NCBI GenBank assembly: GCA_900317915.1 | Contig: ONIO01000009.1 | Location: 1 to 47,836, forward strand | Direction: 5' to 3' | DNA from: an uncultured Lachnospiraceae bacterium | GTDB lineage: Bacteria > Bacillota > Clostridia > Lachnospirales > Lachnospiraceae | DNA: 47,836 nucleotides | Translations under genes and position numbers: made by a program | The notes under the pieces: generated by a model | Databases searched by the model: none | The model's input: the letters and a program-made list of their open reading frames with translations, nothing else | What the model was told of the DNA's origin: nothing | In this document: piece after piece, positions 26,111-35,386 of the stretch | How the letters are laid out: each line of letters opens with the position of its first letter | How positions within the stretch are numbered: position 1 is the stretch's first letter

Positions 26111-28060
26111 TTAGTGATTGGAGTTTACCGAATCAGAATCGGACTCTCCCACTGCCAGGGAATCATAGGTTGTAATGCCATTCGCCTGCATCTCTGCAAT
26201 GGTTGGCACATTCATATATGGAAGTACCTGGGTCAGGATATTCTTCGTCAGATCCTTGGCCGCTGTACTATCCGCCTGTCCATCCACATGAGGCTGATCC
26301 ACAACCACATAGGTCACTAACTGTGGATTCTCTGCTGGAGTTGCACTAATGAAGGAAAGGAGATAATTGCCATTTCCTCGAGGCAGCTTCTCCGCTGTAC
26401 CTGTCTTACCAGATACGCTGTAGCCATCCACACCAGCCTTTTTACCTGTACCATTTCGAACTACGGTGCGAAGGGCCTTCTTAATCTCTTCACTGGTTTC
26501 CTTGGACACGGTCTGCTTTTCCACAACAGGGTCTATGGTTTTCACCACATTTCCACTTAAATCCTGATACGCCGTTACCACATGAGGCTGATAGAGATCT
26601 CCTCCATTTACAATAGAAGAAAAGGCTGTCGCCAGCTGAATCATGGTTGTATTAAAGGACTGACCGAAGGAGTTAACAGCCAGGTTAACCGGTGTCTTCT
26701 TCAGATCCTCTGCCCCGTACATAAGGCCTGCCGTAGATGCCTCACCTGGGAGGTCAATGCCAGTCTTCTGACCGAAGCCAAAGAGTGCCTGGTACTTAGC
26801 GAAGGTATCGCCTCCCTCTAACTGGGCCATCTGGATTAAAGCCGAGTCACAGGAATCTCTCAAAGCATTCTCCACAGTCTCAATGCCGTGGCCGGAGTGC
26901 TTCCAGCAATGGATGGTGTCTGGTCCAATCTGAGTCACACCACTACAGTTAAATGTAGACCCAGTTGAAAATGCCCCCGTCTCCAAGCCTGCCGCCACCG
27001 TAAATGGCTTAAAGGTAGATCCTGGCTCGTAGGTGGCAGATACAGTGTAGTTCTGCCAGATATTATTTAGCACATTCAGCTGGTCCTCATCCGACATACC
27101 CTTCAGCTGGTCCTCTGTATAGTAAGCGCTGAGATCTCTTGGATTATTCAGATCGAAGAATGGGTAGGATGCCATGGCATAGATGGTTCCATCATTTGGA
27201 TTCATCACGATAACGCCGATATGCTCTGCTGCTAAAGGGTTCTCCCCACGGATGGAGTCGGCCCATTCCGTAATGCAACTCTCTACAATCTGCTGGATAT
27301 TGGCATCAATAGATGTGACAATATTCTCACCATTCTGAGGCTCGATTACGGTACGCTCCACATCACTGTCGTCATTTACATAGCCATAGGATCGACCATT
27401 CACACCATTTAAGACGCTGTTGTATTTTTTCTCTAAGCCGTTGATACCTTCATTACCAGAAGTAGAGAAGCCAATCAGAGATGCTGCTAAGGAATTGTAT
27501 GGATACTGGCGGATGTATTCCTTCTCTGTCCAGATACCATAGACCTCATTATTTTTCACATCATCTTCTTGGAGTTTTTCCTTCAGCTGGTCGAATTTCT
27601 TCTTTTCTTCGTAGCTTACCTTCTTTGCAAGAACAGTATACTGGGAATCCTTCTTTTCCTTCAGTGCCTTTCTCGCCTTGTCGGTATCCACTTCTGCAAA
27701 GCACTGCTCTAGGGCAGACAGAGTCGGCTCGATGAGATCTGGCTCTTTATTTAAGGCCTTACAGTCTAGAACCACATTGTAGACATCGATACTAGATGCC
27801 AGAACTGTACCCTTTGCGTCTATGATATTACCTCTCTGATAAGGGATTGTGGTGCTGGCATACTCCTGCTGAGACAGAACTATTTTCTCATATTTCTTAC
27901 CACTGGTGCTTTCGATATACATGATTCGAAAGATTAAGCAAATAAAAAGGAAGCAGATAATGCCGAAAATAAATATCAGCTTTGTCTGCATCCTATATCC
28001 AATCTGTCCGTTACGACTCTTATGTAATTGCGGCTTTCTTCTCTGACCCTTTTTTGCCAC
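26111..28060 (-). CDS. Class B penicillin-binding protein (FtsI/SpoVD-like)
   Basis: 649 residues: basic cytoplasmic tail, one membrane anchor (~26-48), a pedestal/dimerisation domain beginning QRGNIIDAKGTVLA, then a transpeptidase domain with the SxxK motif in PGSTFKPFTVA and the KTG motif in SVSGKTGTAEK. The SxN position reads DSCDSALIQ, that is S-C-D rather than S-x-N. There is no PASTA domain; the C-terminus ends in an acidic/Ser tail. It cross-links septal (or cortex) peptidoglycan with the SEDS protein encoded downstream. The division-cluster position favours FtsI/PBP2B, but SpoVD is not excluded. Confidence 0.9.
   Translation of the reverse strand: MAKKGQRRKPQLHKSRNGQIGYRMQTKLIFIFGIICFLFICLIFRIMYIESTSGKKYEKIVLSQQEYASTTIPYQRGNIIDAKGTVLASSIDVYNVVLDCKALNKEPDLIEPTLSALEQCFAEVDTDKARKALKEKKDSQYTVLAKKVSYEEKKKFDQLKEKLQEDDVKNNEVYGIWTEKEYIRQYPYNSLAASLIGFSTSGNEGINGLEKKYNSVLNGVNGRSYGYVNDDSDVERTVIEPQNGENIVTSIDANIQQIVESCITEWADSIRGENPLAAEHIGVIVMNPNDGTIYAMASYPFFDLNNPRDLSAYYTEDQLKGMSDEDQLNVLNNIWQNYTVSATYEPGSTFKPFTVAAGLETGAFSTGSTFNCSGVTQIGPDTIHCWKHSGHGIETVENALRDSCDSALIQMAQLEGGDTFAKYQALFGFGQKTGIDLPGEASTAGLMYGAEDLKKTPVNLAVNSFGQSFNTTMIQLATAFSSIVNGGDLYQPHVVTAYQDLSGNVVKTIDPVVEKQTVSKETSEEIKKALRTVVRNGTGKKAGVDGYSVSGKTGTAEKLPRGNGNYLLSFISATPAENPQLVTYVVVDQPHVDGQADSTAAKDLTKNILTQVLPYMNVPTIAEMQANGITTYDSLAVGESDSDSVNSNH
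26951..26961 (-). repeat. Dispersed motif copy 7
   Basis: GGTCTACATTT on the minus strand inside the PBP gene, read as G-S-T-F. This frame differs from the G-L-H-F copies. Confidence 0.7.
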
Positions 28061-28115
28061 TTTTATTCTCCTAATAATCAGGATGTATACGCCCTGCCTC
28101 TAAAATGGAGCCAGA

Positions 28116-28583
28116 TTAATTCACATCCCGGTACTGTGTCATATAATCACTCTCTTCAACAGTATAATACACGATTTGGCCATTTCCTGCATAGACCATT
28201 CCAAGTTGATTCTGTGCCACATCCTTCACCTGAGACAGATTCTCAGATGCGCTGATACGGTTCTGCTCTGCAGCATTATCTGCTTTCAGGCTTGAGATCT
28301 CGCTCTCAAGGGATGCGATGGAACCCATGGTATTCTGGGTCTCCGCCTGGAGATATACATAGCTCATGAAAAAGAGACAAGCAATACCTGCAACTGAGCA
28401 GAGCATGAGTGTATGAAGACGGCTCTGTGCCATTGCTGCCTTCTTACGTCTCTCCTTTTTACGACGTGCTTCACGTCTGCGCTTTTTCTCAGCCAGTTCT
28501 CTCTCCTCACGGGAAGGAAGTGGTTCACTTGTAACGCGGACTGTATTGCCGTCTTCAAAATAATATCTCTTAACTTCAGTCAT
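28116..28583 (-). CDS. ftsL: FtsL/DivIC-like septum protein
   Basis: 155 residues: a ~55-residue highly basic N-terminus (EKKRRREARRKKERRKKAA), one membrane segment (LMLCSVAGIACLFFMSYVYL), then a short extracellular coiled coil (IASLESEISSLKADNAAEQN) and a ~30-residue tail. This is the architecture of FtsL/DivIC, and its place between rsmH and the PBP gene is the normal ftsL position. Sequence identity in this family is low, so the call rests on architecture and order. Confidence 0.82.
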   Translation of the reverse strand: MTEVKRYYFEDGNTVRVTSEPLPSREERELAEKKRRREARRKKERRKKAAMAQSRLHTLMLCSVAGIACLFFMSYVYLQAETQNTMGSIASLESEISSLKADNAAEQNRISASENLSQVKDVAQNQLGMVYAGNGQIVYYTVEESDYMTQYRDVN

Positions 28584-28595
28584 AGGTCTCTCTCC

Positions 28596-29564
28596 TTATG
28601 CCCCAGGAATAATCCTCTTAGGGGGAGTCTTTCTCACAAAGACTCTTAAGTGTGCACTCTTTGATCTAGAGTTCTCTAAAAGTTCTTTCTTGGATGGTAA
28701 AATTGGTTTTCTAGAAACCACCTTGCCCTTAGACACTGCCCCACAGACACATACTGGGAATTCTGGTGGACAGGTACATGGGTTTTCATTTCTACGGAAG
28801 TTATTCTTCACAATGTGGTCCTCAAGGGACTGGAATGTGATGATGCATAGTCTTCCGTCTTCATTTAATAAATCAATCATTCCGTCTAAGCTATTCTCTA
28901 GAACCTTCAACTCACGATTCAGTTCTACACGAAGAGCCTGATAGGTTCTCTTGGCTGGATGTCCTCCAGTTTTACGAGCCTTGGCCGGAATGGCATGTTC
29001 AATAATGCGATTTAAGTCGCCAGCGGTCTCGATTGGATTCTCTTCTCTCTCGTCCACAATATGCTTTGCGATATTATGGGCGAATCGGTCCTCGCCATAG
29101 TCGCGAATGATGCGATAGAGTTCCTCTCTGCTGTAGGAATTAACAATATCCTTTGCCGTCATAGGGTTTCTCTGATCCATTCTCATATCCAGAGGTGCAT
29201 CCTCCTGCATGTAGGAGAAGCCTCTCTCTGGTGTATCTAGCTGGAAGGAAGAGACACCAAGGTCTAGGACGATTCCATCCACCTTCTCAATTCCAAGCTT
29301 ATGGATCTCCTCCACCATATTCTCGTAATTGGAATGAATCATGGTGACCTGATCCTTATAATCCTTCAGTCGCTCACTGGCTGCCTGAATAGCATCTGCA
29401 TCCTGATCAAAGCAGATCATTCTCCCCTTAGGTCCTAAGTGCTTCAGGATCTCTAAGGAGTGGCCACCGCCACCAACTGTGCCATCTACATAGATGCCGT
29501 CTTCTTTGATATGTAATTCATCAATGGTCTCTTGCAGGAGAACCGAATAATGTTTAAATTCCAT
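28596..29564 (-). CDS. rsmH: 16S rRNA (cytosine-1402-N4)-methyltransferase
   Basis: 322 residues. The SAM-binding motif [16 protein letters not shown], then [25 protein letters not shown] and [17 protein letters not shown] with the C-terminal [15 protein letters not shown] are all typical of RsmH (MraW). It N4-methylates C1402 of 16S rRNA. It is second in the division cluster, 14 bp after mraZ. Confidence 0.97.
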   Translation of the reverse strand: MEFKHYSVLLQETIDELHIKEDGIYVDGTVGGGGHSLEILKHLGPKGRMICFDQDADAIQAASERLKDYKDQVTMIHSNYENMVEEIHKLGIEKVDGIVLDLGVSSFQLDTPERGFSYMQEDAPLDMRMDQRNPMTAKDIVNSYSREELYRIIRDYGEDRFAHNIAKHIVDEREENPIETAGDLNRIIEHAIPAKARKTGGHPAKRTYQALRVELNRELKVLENSLDGMIDLLNEDGRLCIITFQSLEDHIVKNNFRRNENPCTCPPEFPVCVCGAVSKGKVVSRKPILPSKKELLENSRSKSAHLRVFVRKTPPKRIIPGA

Positions 29565-29578
29565 TTTCTATCTCCCTC

Positions 29579-30016
29579 TTAGATGCTAAGACCAAGAGAC
29601 GCCATATGCTCAGCGATCTCATCCATATCGTCATCTTCGTATTCGTTATTAGCTTCCCAGCGATCCTTATCCCAGATCTCCACACGGTCTAAGACGCCAA
29701 CAAGTACAACGTCTTTTTCTAGTTCTGCAAAGCTACGTAAGGTGGAAGGAATTAAAATACGACCCTGCTTGTCAAGTTCCATCTGGGCAGCACCTGCGAA
29801 GAAGAAACGAGAGAATTTACGGGCATCTTTTGTGGTAAGTGGTACTTCACGGAAGCGAGCCTCGAAGGCCTCCCACTCTTCCTGTGGATATACGAACAGG
29901 CATCCGTCTAGTCCCTTGGTGATTACGAAGTTCTCGCCCAGCTGCTCTCTAAGCTTTGCTGGAATAATCAGTCGTCCCTTCGGATCGATGGAATGACTGT
30001 ACTCACCCATGAACAT
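29579..30016 (-). CDS. mraZ: Transcriptional regulator MraZ
   Basis: 145 residues with two SpoVT/AbrB-type half-repeats: [20 protein letters not shown] at the start and [20 protein letters not shown] in the second half. MraZ binds short direct repeats in its own promoter and represses the division and cell-wall operon. Four such repeats with 10-bp spacing lie directly upstream here, so autoregulation is strongly suggested. Confidence 0.95.
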   Translation of the reverse strand: MFMGEYSHSIDPKGRLIIPAKLREQLGENFVITKGLDGCLFVYPQEEWEAFEARFREVPLTTKDARKFSRFFFAGAAQMELDKQGRILIPSTLRSFAELEKDVVLVGVLDRVEIWDKDRWEANNEYEDDDMDEIAEHMASLGLSI

Positions 30017-30043
30017 GTCAGATGCCCCCTTTCTATATATTCA

Positions 30044-30077
30044 CCACTTCCAACCACTTGGTTCCACTTTCAACCAC
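30044..30077 (-). promoter_or_regulatory. MraZ operator: four GTGG direct repeats, 10-bp period
   Basis: On the minus strand, GTGGTTGAAA, GTGGAACCAA, GTGGTTGGAA and GTGGTGAATA follow head to tail. GTGG boxes fall at 30077, 30067, 30057 and 30047, exactly one helical turn apart. They begin just downstream of the -10 box and overlap the transcription start, a position suited to repression by multimeric MraZ. Confidence 0.85.
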
Positions 30078-30087
30078 TTATAGGTAC

Positions 30088-30116
30088 ATAATACAGATAT
30101 GTTCCCAGGGATGCAA
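30088..30116 (-). promoter_or_regulatory. SigA-type promoter of the mraZ division operon
   Basis: Minus-strand TTGCAT (30116-30111), a 17-bp spacer and TATTAT (30093-30088). The predicted start, ~30081, is immediately followed by the four MraZ boxes. Confidence 0.75.
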
Positions 30117-30246
30117 GTATAGAAATCCAGTAAAATCAAGGCTTTGCGGATTGTGGAGGCTGGTGGGGGATTTTCCCAGCACTATATCTTGTGGTGGTAT
30201 CCAGTGGTTTCACGATATCTTGTATTAGTTAAAAAATTTTGTGTAT

Positions 30247-30292
30247 AAAAAAATTGCCTGCGAAAACTTAAACAAATCTTCGCAAGCAATTT
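30247..30292 (-). terminator. lgt terminator
   Basis: A stem of about 13 bp with one mismatch (AAATTGC-TGCGAA/TTCGCA-GCAATTT) is followed leftward by TTTTTTT. It lies ~35 bp after the lgt stop and separates lgt from the mraZ promoter region. The remaining gap (30117-30246) has no further feature I can name. Confidence 0.8.
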
Positions 30293-30324
30293 TGTGCTTT
30301 TTATATAGATTGTACAATCAGTAA

Positions 30325-31536
30325 TTATTCTTTAGTGGTTTTCTCCACGTTCTGGCTGAGGATTTCCTCCCCTTCCTTCTCCGCTTTGATCCGTTCATCT
30401 GTACGGCGAATGACTTCATCCACTGTGAGAACACTGCCATCATCCGGCAGTTCCTCAGGGATTCCCTCTTCATCTCCTTCATTTGAGACCTGATCTACCC
30501 TCAGAGTCTCTGTCCCTTCATTAGAAGGATCTTTTTCATCCTCTTTTGCATTCTTCTTAGATGAGGACTTCTTATTAGAGGACTTCTTATTCGATCCACT
30601 CTTCTCCTTGGCTTCCTGCTTGGTTTTCTGTCCAGCATACTTACCAGCAATCTCCTCCTGCTCTCTTTCAGATAGGGGATGCTTCTTGGCATATGCCAGG
30701 CCAATTAGAATTGCAAGAACCCCAATCACAACCATCACTGCTGCAAGAAGCTGAGATACAGGCAACCCTGTACCAAAGAGAATTAACTGATCCGTACGCA
30801 GTCCCTCAATCCAGAAGCGCCCAGCGCCATAGGCAGCCAGATAGGTCCAGAACTGCTGGCCACGGAACTTAATATGCTTTCTCATAAGGAAGAGAATTAA
30901 GAACACACCTAGATTCCAAAGGGATTCATACAGGAAAGTTGGGTGTACAGAGATATAGCTTACCCCATCGATCGTCTGTACATGGGACAACATCTCTGAT
31001 GTAATACTCTCCGGCTGTCTCACTGCATCGATTGGAATCTGCATAGCAAAGAGATTATCGGTGTACTGGCCAAAAGCCTCTCGGTTAAAGAAGTTTCCCC
31101 AGCGGCCTATGAGCTGTCCAATAGGAAGTCCTAGGATACAGGTATCTGCAATCTGCAGGAAGTTCATCTTCTTAATTCTAGCGATAATCCAAGCTGTTAA
31201 GATACCAGCCAAGACACCGCCATAGATTGCCAGGCCACCCTGTCTGATATTAAAGATGCTCAAGAGATCATCCTTATATACATCCCAGGCGAAGACCACA
31301 TAATACAGTCTGGCACCAATTACGGAGAAGATAATGGTCCAGATTGCAATATCTAGATAACTATCCTCAGACTGGTTCGAGCGACGGGCCTCTCTTAGAA
31401 TCATGCTGACACCAAGGATCATTCCAATAGCGATGATAATTCCATAAAAAGCAACCTCATAGCCCCATAGATTAATGCTCTGTCCCACATGATTCAGCAC
31501 AATGTGGAGATGCGGGAATCGAATGGTATAACTCAT
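30325..31536 (-). CDS. lgt: Prolipoprotein diacylglyceryl transferase with long charged tail
   Basis: 403 residues. The first ~285 are a normal Lgt: seven membrane segments and the signature IGRWGNFFNREAFGQY, plus TFLYESLWNLGVF and RFWIEGLRTDQL. It transfers diacylglycerol from phosphatidylglycerol to the prelipoprotein lipobox Cys. The C-terminal ~115 residues are an extra low-complexity tail, first Lys/Ser/Asn-rich (EKSGSNKKSSNKKSSSKK), then acidic, of unknown role. It lies 24 bp downstream of queA. Confidence 0.95.
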   Translation of the reverse strand: MSYTIRFPHLHIVLNHVGQSINLWGYEVAFYGIIIAIGMILGVSMILREARRSNQSEDSYLDIAIWTIIFSVIGARLYYVVFAWDVYKDDLLSIFNIRQGGLAIYGGVLAGILTAWIIARIKKMNFLQIADTCILGLPIGQLIGRWGNFFNREAFGQYTDNLFAMQIPIDAVRQPESITSEMLSHVQTIDGVSYISVHPTFLYESLWNLGVFLILFLMRKHIKFRGQQFWTYLAAYGAGRFWIEGLRTDQLILFGTGLPVSQLLAAVMVVIGVLAILIGLAYAKKHPLSEREQEEIAGKYAGQKTKQEAKEKSGSNKKSSNKKSSSKKNAKEDEKDPSNEGTETLRVDQVSNEGDEEGIPEELPDDGSVLTVDEVIRRTDERIKAEKEGEEILSQNVEKTTKE

Positions 31537-31560
31537 AATTTCACCCCTCTATAGTACTTC

Positions 31561-32625
31561 TCATTTCCCTACATGTAGTTCATTGGTAATGAACATTGCA
31601 TCACCAAAGCTGAAGAATCGATAGCCTTCCTTCACTGCCTCATTGTAAGCAGCCAGGATATGCTCTCTGCTAGCCAGCGCAGACACCAGCATAATCAGTG
31701 TAGACTTTGGTAAATGGAAGTTCGTAATCAGGCAATCAATCACCTTGAACTTATAACCAGGATAGATGAAGATATCTGTCCAGCCACTCTTCTCGCGAAG
31801 GGTTCCATCCTCTTCTGCTGCCGCCTCTAGGGTACGTGTAGATGTGGTACCAACAGCAATGACACGATTGCCAGATGCCTTGGCGGCATTGATCATGTCT
31901 GCAGCCTCCTTAGTGACCTTATAGTACTCGGTATGCATGTGATGCTCTAATACATTCTCCTCCTTCACAGGACGGAATGTTCCAAGTCCTACATGGAGCG
32001 TTACCTCTGCGATATTGACACCCATGTCACGGATTTCCTGCAGGAGTTCCTTTGTGAAATGTAAACCGGCCGTAGGTGCTGCTGCAGACCCTTCATGTTT
32101 TGCATAGACAGTTTGATAGCGATTTCTATCCTTTAACTGATGGGTAATATAAGGAGGAAGTGGCATCTGACCAAGCTGGTCTAAGATTTCCTCGAAGATT
32201 CCATCGAAATCAAAGCGGATGATACGATCACCCTCTTCTACGATATCAATGACCTCAGCCTTTAAGAGACCATTACCAAAGGAAAGCTTCTGGCCGATTC
32301 TGGCATTCTTACCAGGCTTAACCAGAGTCTCCCAGGTATTATCTGACTTACGTGTAAGGAGAAGTACCTCCACCTTACCGCCGGTTCCTTCCTTCTCGCC
32401 GATCAATCGAGCAGGGATAACCTTGGTATTATTAATAACTAAGCAGTCACCTGGCTTCAGGTAATCACAGATATCATAGAAGTGCTTATGCTCTAACTCT
32501 CCAGTCTTCTTATCTAATACCATAAGACGGGAATCAGATCGATGCTCTAATGGATCCTGAGCAATCTGCTCCTCTGGCAGGTAGTAGTCGAAATCCTCTA
32601 AGGTCATAAATTCTTTATCTGACAT
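31561..32625 (-). CDS. queA: tRNA preQ1(34) S-adenosylmethionine ribosyltransferase-isomerase
   Basis: 354 residues, normal size. QueA motifs include [36 protein letters not shown], the catalytic-core [17 protein letters not shown] and [19 protein letters not shown]. It converts preQ1 in the wobble position of GUN anticodons to epoxyqueuosine. No other queuosine gene is in the window. The dispersed motif falls in its conserved A-G-L-H-F-T codons. Confidence 0.97.
   Translation of the reverse strand: MSDKEFMTLEDFDYYLPEEQIAQDPLEHRSDSRLMVLDKKTGELEHKHFYDICDYLKPGDCLVINNTKVIPARLIGEKEGTGGKVEVLLLTRKSDNTWETLVKPGKNARIGQKLSFGNGLLKAEVIDIVEEGDRIIRFDFDGIFEEILDQLGQMPLPPYITHQLKDRNRYQTVYAKHEGSAAAPTAGLHFTKELLQEIRDMGVNIAEVTLHVGLGTFRPVKEENVLEHHMHTEYYKVTKEAADMINAAKASGNRVIAVGTTSTRTLEAAAEEDGTLREKSGWTDIFIYPGYKFKVIDCLITNFHLPKSTLIMLVSALASREHILAAYNEAVKEGYRFFSFGDAMFITNELHVGK
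32057..32067 (-). repeat. Dispersed motif copy 8
   Basis: GGTTTACATTT(C) on the minus strand in queA, read as G-L-H-F in a motif that is conserved in the protein family, so this copy could partly be protein-driven. Confidence 0.7.
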
Positions 32626-32650
32626 ATAAATCTTCCTTTACAGTATAAGT

Positions 32651-32671
32651 AGGGCCAACATCGTTGACCCT
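32651..32671 (-). terminator. Hairpin after pheT
   Basis: Read leftward, AGGGTCAAC-GAT-GTTGGCCCT is a 9-bp stem between pheT and queA. No T-run follows, so termination is uncertain; it may be a processing or pause hairpin. Confidence 0.35.
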
Positions 32672-32726
32672 ATCATTATACATAACTTTATAAATTGTTC
32701 GATTACAAAATCACTTTTGTTATGAA

Positions 32727-35153
32727 TTAAGAACGCATGTTGACATCAATTGCAGATAGACCATTAATGATGCGATCCATTGCTTCATTGACATCGGTAT
32801 CTGCTAAGTTCTTATCCTTCGCACGGAAGGTAAGGGAATATGCAACAGACTTATAGTCCGGATCAATTCCTGCACCTACATATACATCGAAGAGCTCATA
32901 GGACTCTAAGTACTGTCCGCCCTCACGATCAAATACAGCCTCGATTTCTCCTACTTCCATATCCTTCTTTGTAAGAAGAGACAGATCACGAGTGGATGCT
33001 GGGAAGTTGGTAATCGGAGTGTACTTGCGATCGAAGGATGCCTGCTCTACAACCTGAGGCATATCGATAACTGCAATGTAGGTACGCTCACCCAGATTGT
33101 AGTTAGCACGAACCAGTGGATGTACCTCACCGATGAAGCCGAGCACCTTACCATTGTAGATGATATTTGCCTGACGGCCAGGATGCAGATATGGTCTACC
33201 AGCATTGGCATCATAAGACAGCTTCTCATTCATTCCCATGGTAGATAAAAGTTCTTCTACTACACCCTTCAGGTCGAAGAAGTCTTCCTTCTCATCATAG
33301 AATCCCAGTGTCAGAGTCATACGCTCATCTGGAAGCTCTGTCAGAGGCAGTGCCTTTGGCAGATAGATATTTGCCATCTCATAGAGATGTACATTCTTAT
33401 TTCTACGATTTGCATTGGTTGCTAAGGAGGTCAGCATTCCATTTAAGGACATGGTTCGCATAATACTGAAGTCCTCACCCAGAGGATTTGCAATGGTAAT
33501 TGCATTTCTCTCAGGGGCATCCGCTGCAAGTAGTAACTTATCAAATACCTTAGGGCTCTCGAAGGAGTAGGTCATTGCCTGAGAGTATCCAGCGAACTGT
33601 GCTACTTCTCTTGTCTTCGCTTCGATTCTCTTCTTATAGGAAAGCTTACCTGCAGTAGAGGTTCCCTTGGGAAGGGTTGTAGGGATCTTATCATAGCCAT
33701 AGAAACGAGCAACTTCCTCTGCCATATCAGCATAGGTAATGAGATCCTGTCTCCAGGAAGGGATAACCATCTCATTTGTTGCCTCATCATATACCAGATC
33801 AATAGCCTTGAAGTACTGAAGCTGAGTCTCACGATCCACATCTGTACCAAGCATTGCATTGTAACGATCTGGTTCGAAAGGAATACGAAGGCCCTCTCTC
33901 TTATGCGGATAGATATCTACTGCACCACCAACAACGGTACCAGCGCCTAATTCCTCAACCAATGCACAGGCTCTGTTCATTGCCTCCATTGCATTGTTTG
34001 GATCTAAGCCCTTCTCGAAGATTCCAGAAGCATCCGTACGAAGACCTATACGCTTAGAGGACAGACGGATATTGGTTCCATCGAAGCAAGCTGCCTCAAA
34101 TACCATAGTCTTTACATTATCGGTAATCATGGAGTTCTCACCTCCCATGATACCAGCGATGCCTACCTGCTTTTCGCCGTCACAGATCATCAGTGTATCA
34201 TGGTCTACATTTCTCTCCTGACCATCTAATGTGGTGAATACATCGCCGTCAGAAGCACGCTTCACAGACAGCTTATGGCCTGCGATGGTGTCTAGATCAT
34301 AGGCATGCATTGGCTGGCCATACTCCAGCATAACGTAGTTGGTGATATCCACCAGATTATTAATTGGACGAATACCCTGGGAACGAAGGCGCTTCTGCAT
34401 CCAAGCTGGGGATGGAGCAATCTTCACATCCTTCACAACACGAGCGGTATAGCGGCTGCACAGATCATCATCTACAATCTCTGCAGAGATGTAATTATTC
34501 ACATCATCGCTGTCACCTGTTGCTGGAACATAAGGGAACTTCTTATCCAGATGGAAAGTAGCTGCTGCCTCTCTTGCAAGTCCAAGGATGGAGAAGCAGT
34601 CTACACGGTTACTTGTAATCTCGTACTCAATGGCTGTGTCATGAAGTCCAAGCGCCTCGATGGCATCATCTCCAGGCTGTACGCCAGACTCTGGTGCGAA
34701 GATATAAAGACCAGACTCAGGTGCCTCTGGGAAGAGATCTCTACTGGATCCCAATTCTTCGATGGAGCACATCATACCATTCGAAGGCACGCCGCGAAGC
34801 TTACCAGCCTTAATCTTAATGCCGCCCTCGGTCCTGGTGCCATCGTGGCCACCTGCAACACGGCCGCCATCTAATACAACAGGTACCAGTGCGCCCTCTT
34901 GGGCATTTGGTGCACCTGTAACAATCTGAATGGTCCCAGATCCCACATTGACCTGGCAGACTACTAACTTGTCTGCATCTGGATGCTTCTCAATCTTCTC
35001 GATACGGCCTACAACAATCTTATCTAAGTCGCGGTCGAATTCCTCGAAAAATTCTACCTTCGAACCTGACATTGTCATCGCATCCATATATTCCTGTGGT
35101 GTACAGGTTAAGCCTGGTACCAGGTCCTTAATCCACTGTAATGAAGTTCTCAT
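32727..35153 (-). CDS. pheT: Phenylalanyl-tRNA synthetase beta subunit
   Basis: 808 residues, full length. N-terminal EMAP-like tRNA-binding domain (VVGRIEKIEKHPDADKLVVCQV, ~46-67), B3/4 editing domain, B5 domain, catalytic-like core (RTMSLNGMLTSLATNANRRN) and a C-terminal ferredoxin-fold anticodon-binding domain (YTPITNFPASTRDLSLLTKK). It pairs with PheS as an alpha2-beta2 enzyme. The gene is separated from pheS by a 172-bp palindromic element, unlike the tight pheST spacing usual in Firmicutes. Confidence 0.97.
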   Translation of the reverse strand: MRTSLQWIKDLVPGLTCTPQEYMDAMTMSGSKVEFFEEFDRDLDKIVVGRIEKIEKHPDADKLVVCQVNVGSGTIQIVTGAPNAQEGALVPVVLDGGRVAGGHDGTRTEGGIKIKAGKLRGVPSNGMMCSIEELGSSRDLFPEAPESGLYIFAPESGVQPGDDAIEALGLHDTAIEYEITSNRVDCFSILGLAREAAATFHLDKKFPYVPATGDSDDVNNYISAEIVDDDLCSRYTARVVKDVKIAPSPAWMQKRLRSQGIRPINNLVDITNYVMLEYGQPMHAYDLDTIAGHKLSVKRASDGDVFTTLDGQERNVDHDTLMICDGEKQVGIAGIMGGENSMITDNVKTMVFEAACFDGTNIRLSSKRIGLRTDASGIFEKGLDPNNAMEAMNRACALVEELGAGTVVGGAVDIYPHKREGLRIPFEPDRYNAMLGTDVDRETQLQYFKAIDLVYDEATNEMVIPSWRQDLITYADMAEEVARFYGYDKIPTTLPKGTSTAGKLSYKKRIEAKTREVAQFAGYSQAMTYSFESPKVFDKLLLAADAPERNAITIANPLGEDFSIMRTMSLNGMLTSLATNANRRNKNVHLYEMANIYLPKALPLTELPDERMTLTLGFYDEKEDFFDLKGVVEELLSTMGMNEKLSYDANAGRPYLHPGRQANIIYNGKVLGFIGEVHPLVRANYNLGERTYIAVIDMPQVVEQASFDRKYTPITNFPASTRDLSLLTKKDMEVGEIEAVFDREGGQYLESYELFDVYVGAGIDPDYKSVAYSLTFRAKDKNLADTDVNEAMDRIINGLSAIDVNMRS
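34202..34214 (+). repeat. Dispersed motif copy 9
   Basis: GGTCTACATTTCT inside pheT (antisense to it); the complement is read as R-N-V-D-H. Confidence 0.75.
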
Positions 35154-35214
35154 TTTTATTCTCCTTGTATGTGTAATAAATGGCTACTTCTTCATTTTTT
35201 AGCATCTTTTATCC

Positions 35215-35386
35215 AACGATAAGGCGAATTGCGTCGCTTCTTCGAAGCTTTCGCAATTCTATGAAAATTCGGAATCCGCTCATTTCCTTCGGAAATGGCT
35301 ACTTCCTCATTTTCGTTAGCAGCTGCAATGTTCTGCTGGCATTGTGCAAGCACATGCAGCAGAACCATTGCAGCTGCCTTATCGTT
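35215..35386 (-). repeat. 172-bp cloverleaf-like palindromic element between pheS and pheT
   Basis: Ends are perfect 11-bp inverted repeats: AACGATAAGGC (35215-35225) and GCCTTATCGTT (35376-35386). Inside lie three further hairpins: GAATTGCG/CGCAATTC (35226-35259), CATTTCC-TTC-GGAAATG (35281-35297), and a ~27-bp stem with small bulges (35319-35377, outer arms GCAGCTGCAATG/CATTGCAGCTGC). The right end contains the pheS stop codon. A ~26-bp near-identical direct repeat (35179-35204 and 35294-35321) links the interior with the pheT leader. It could be a MITE-like insertion or an intercistronic RNA structure. Confidence 0.7.
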
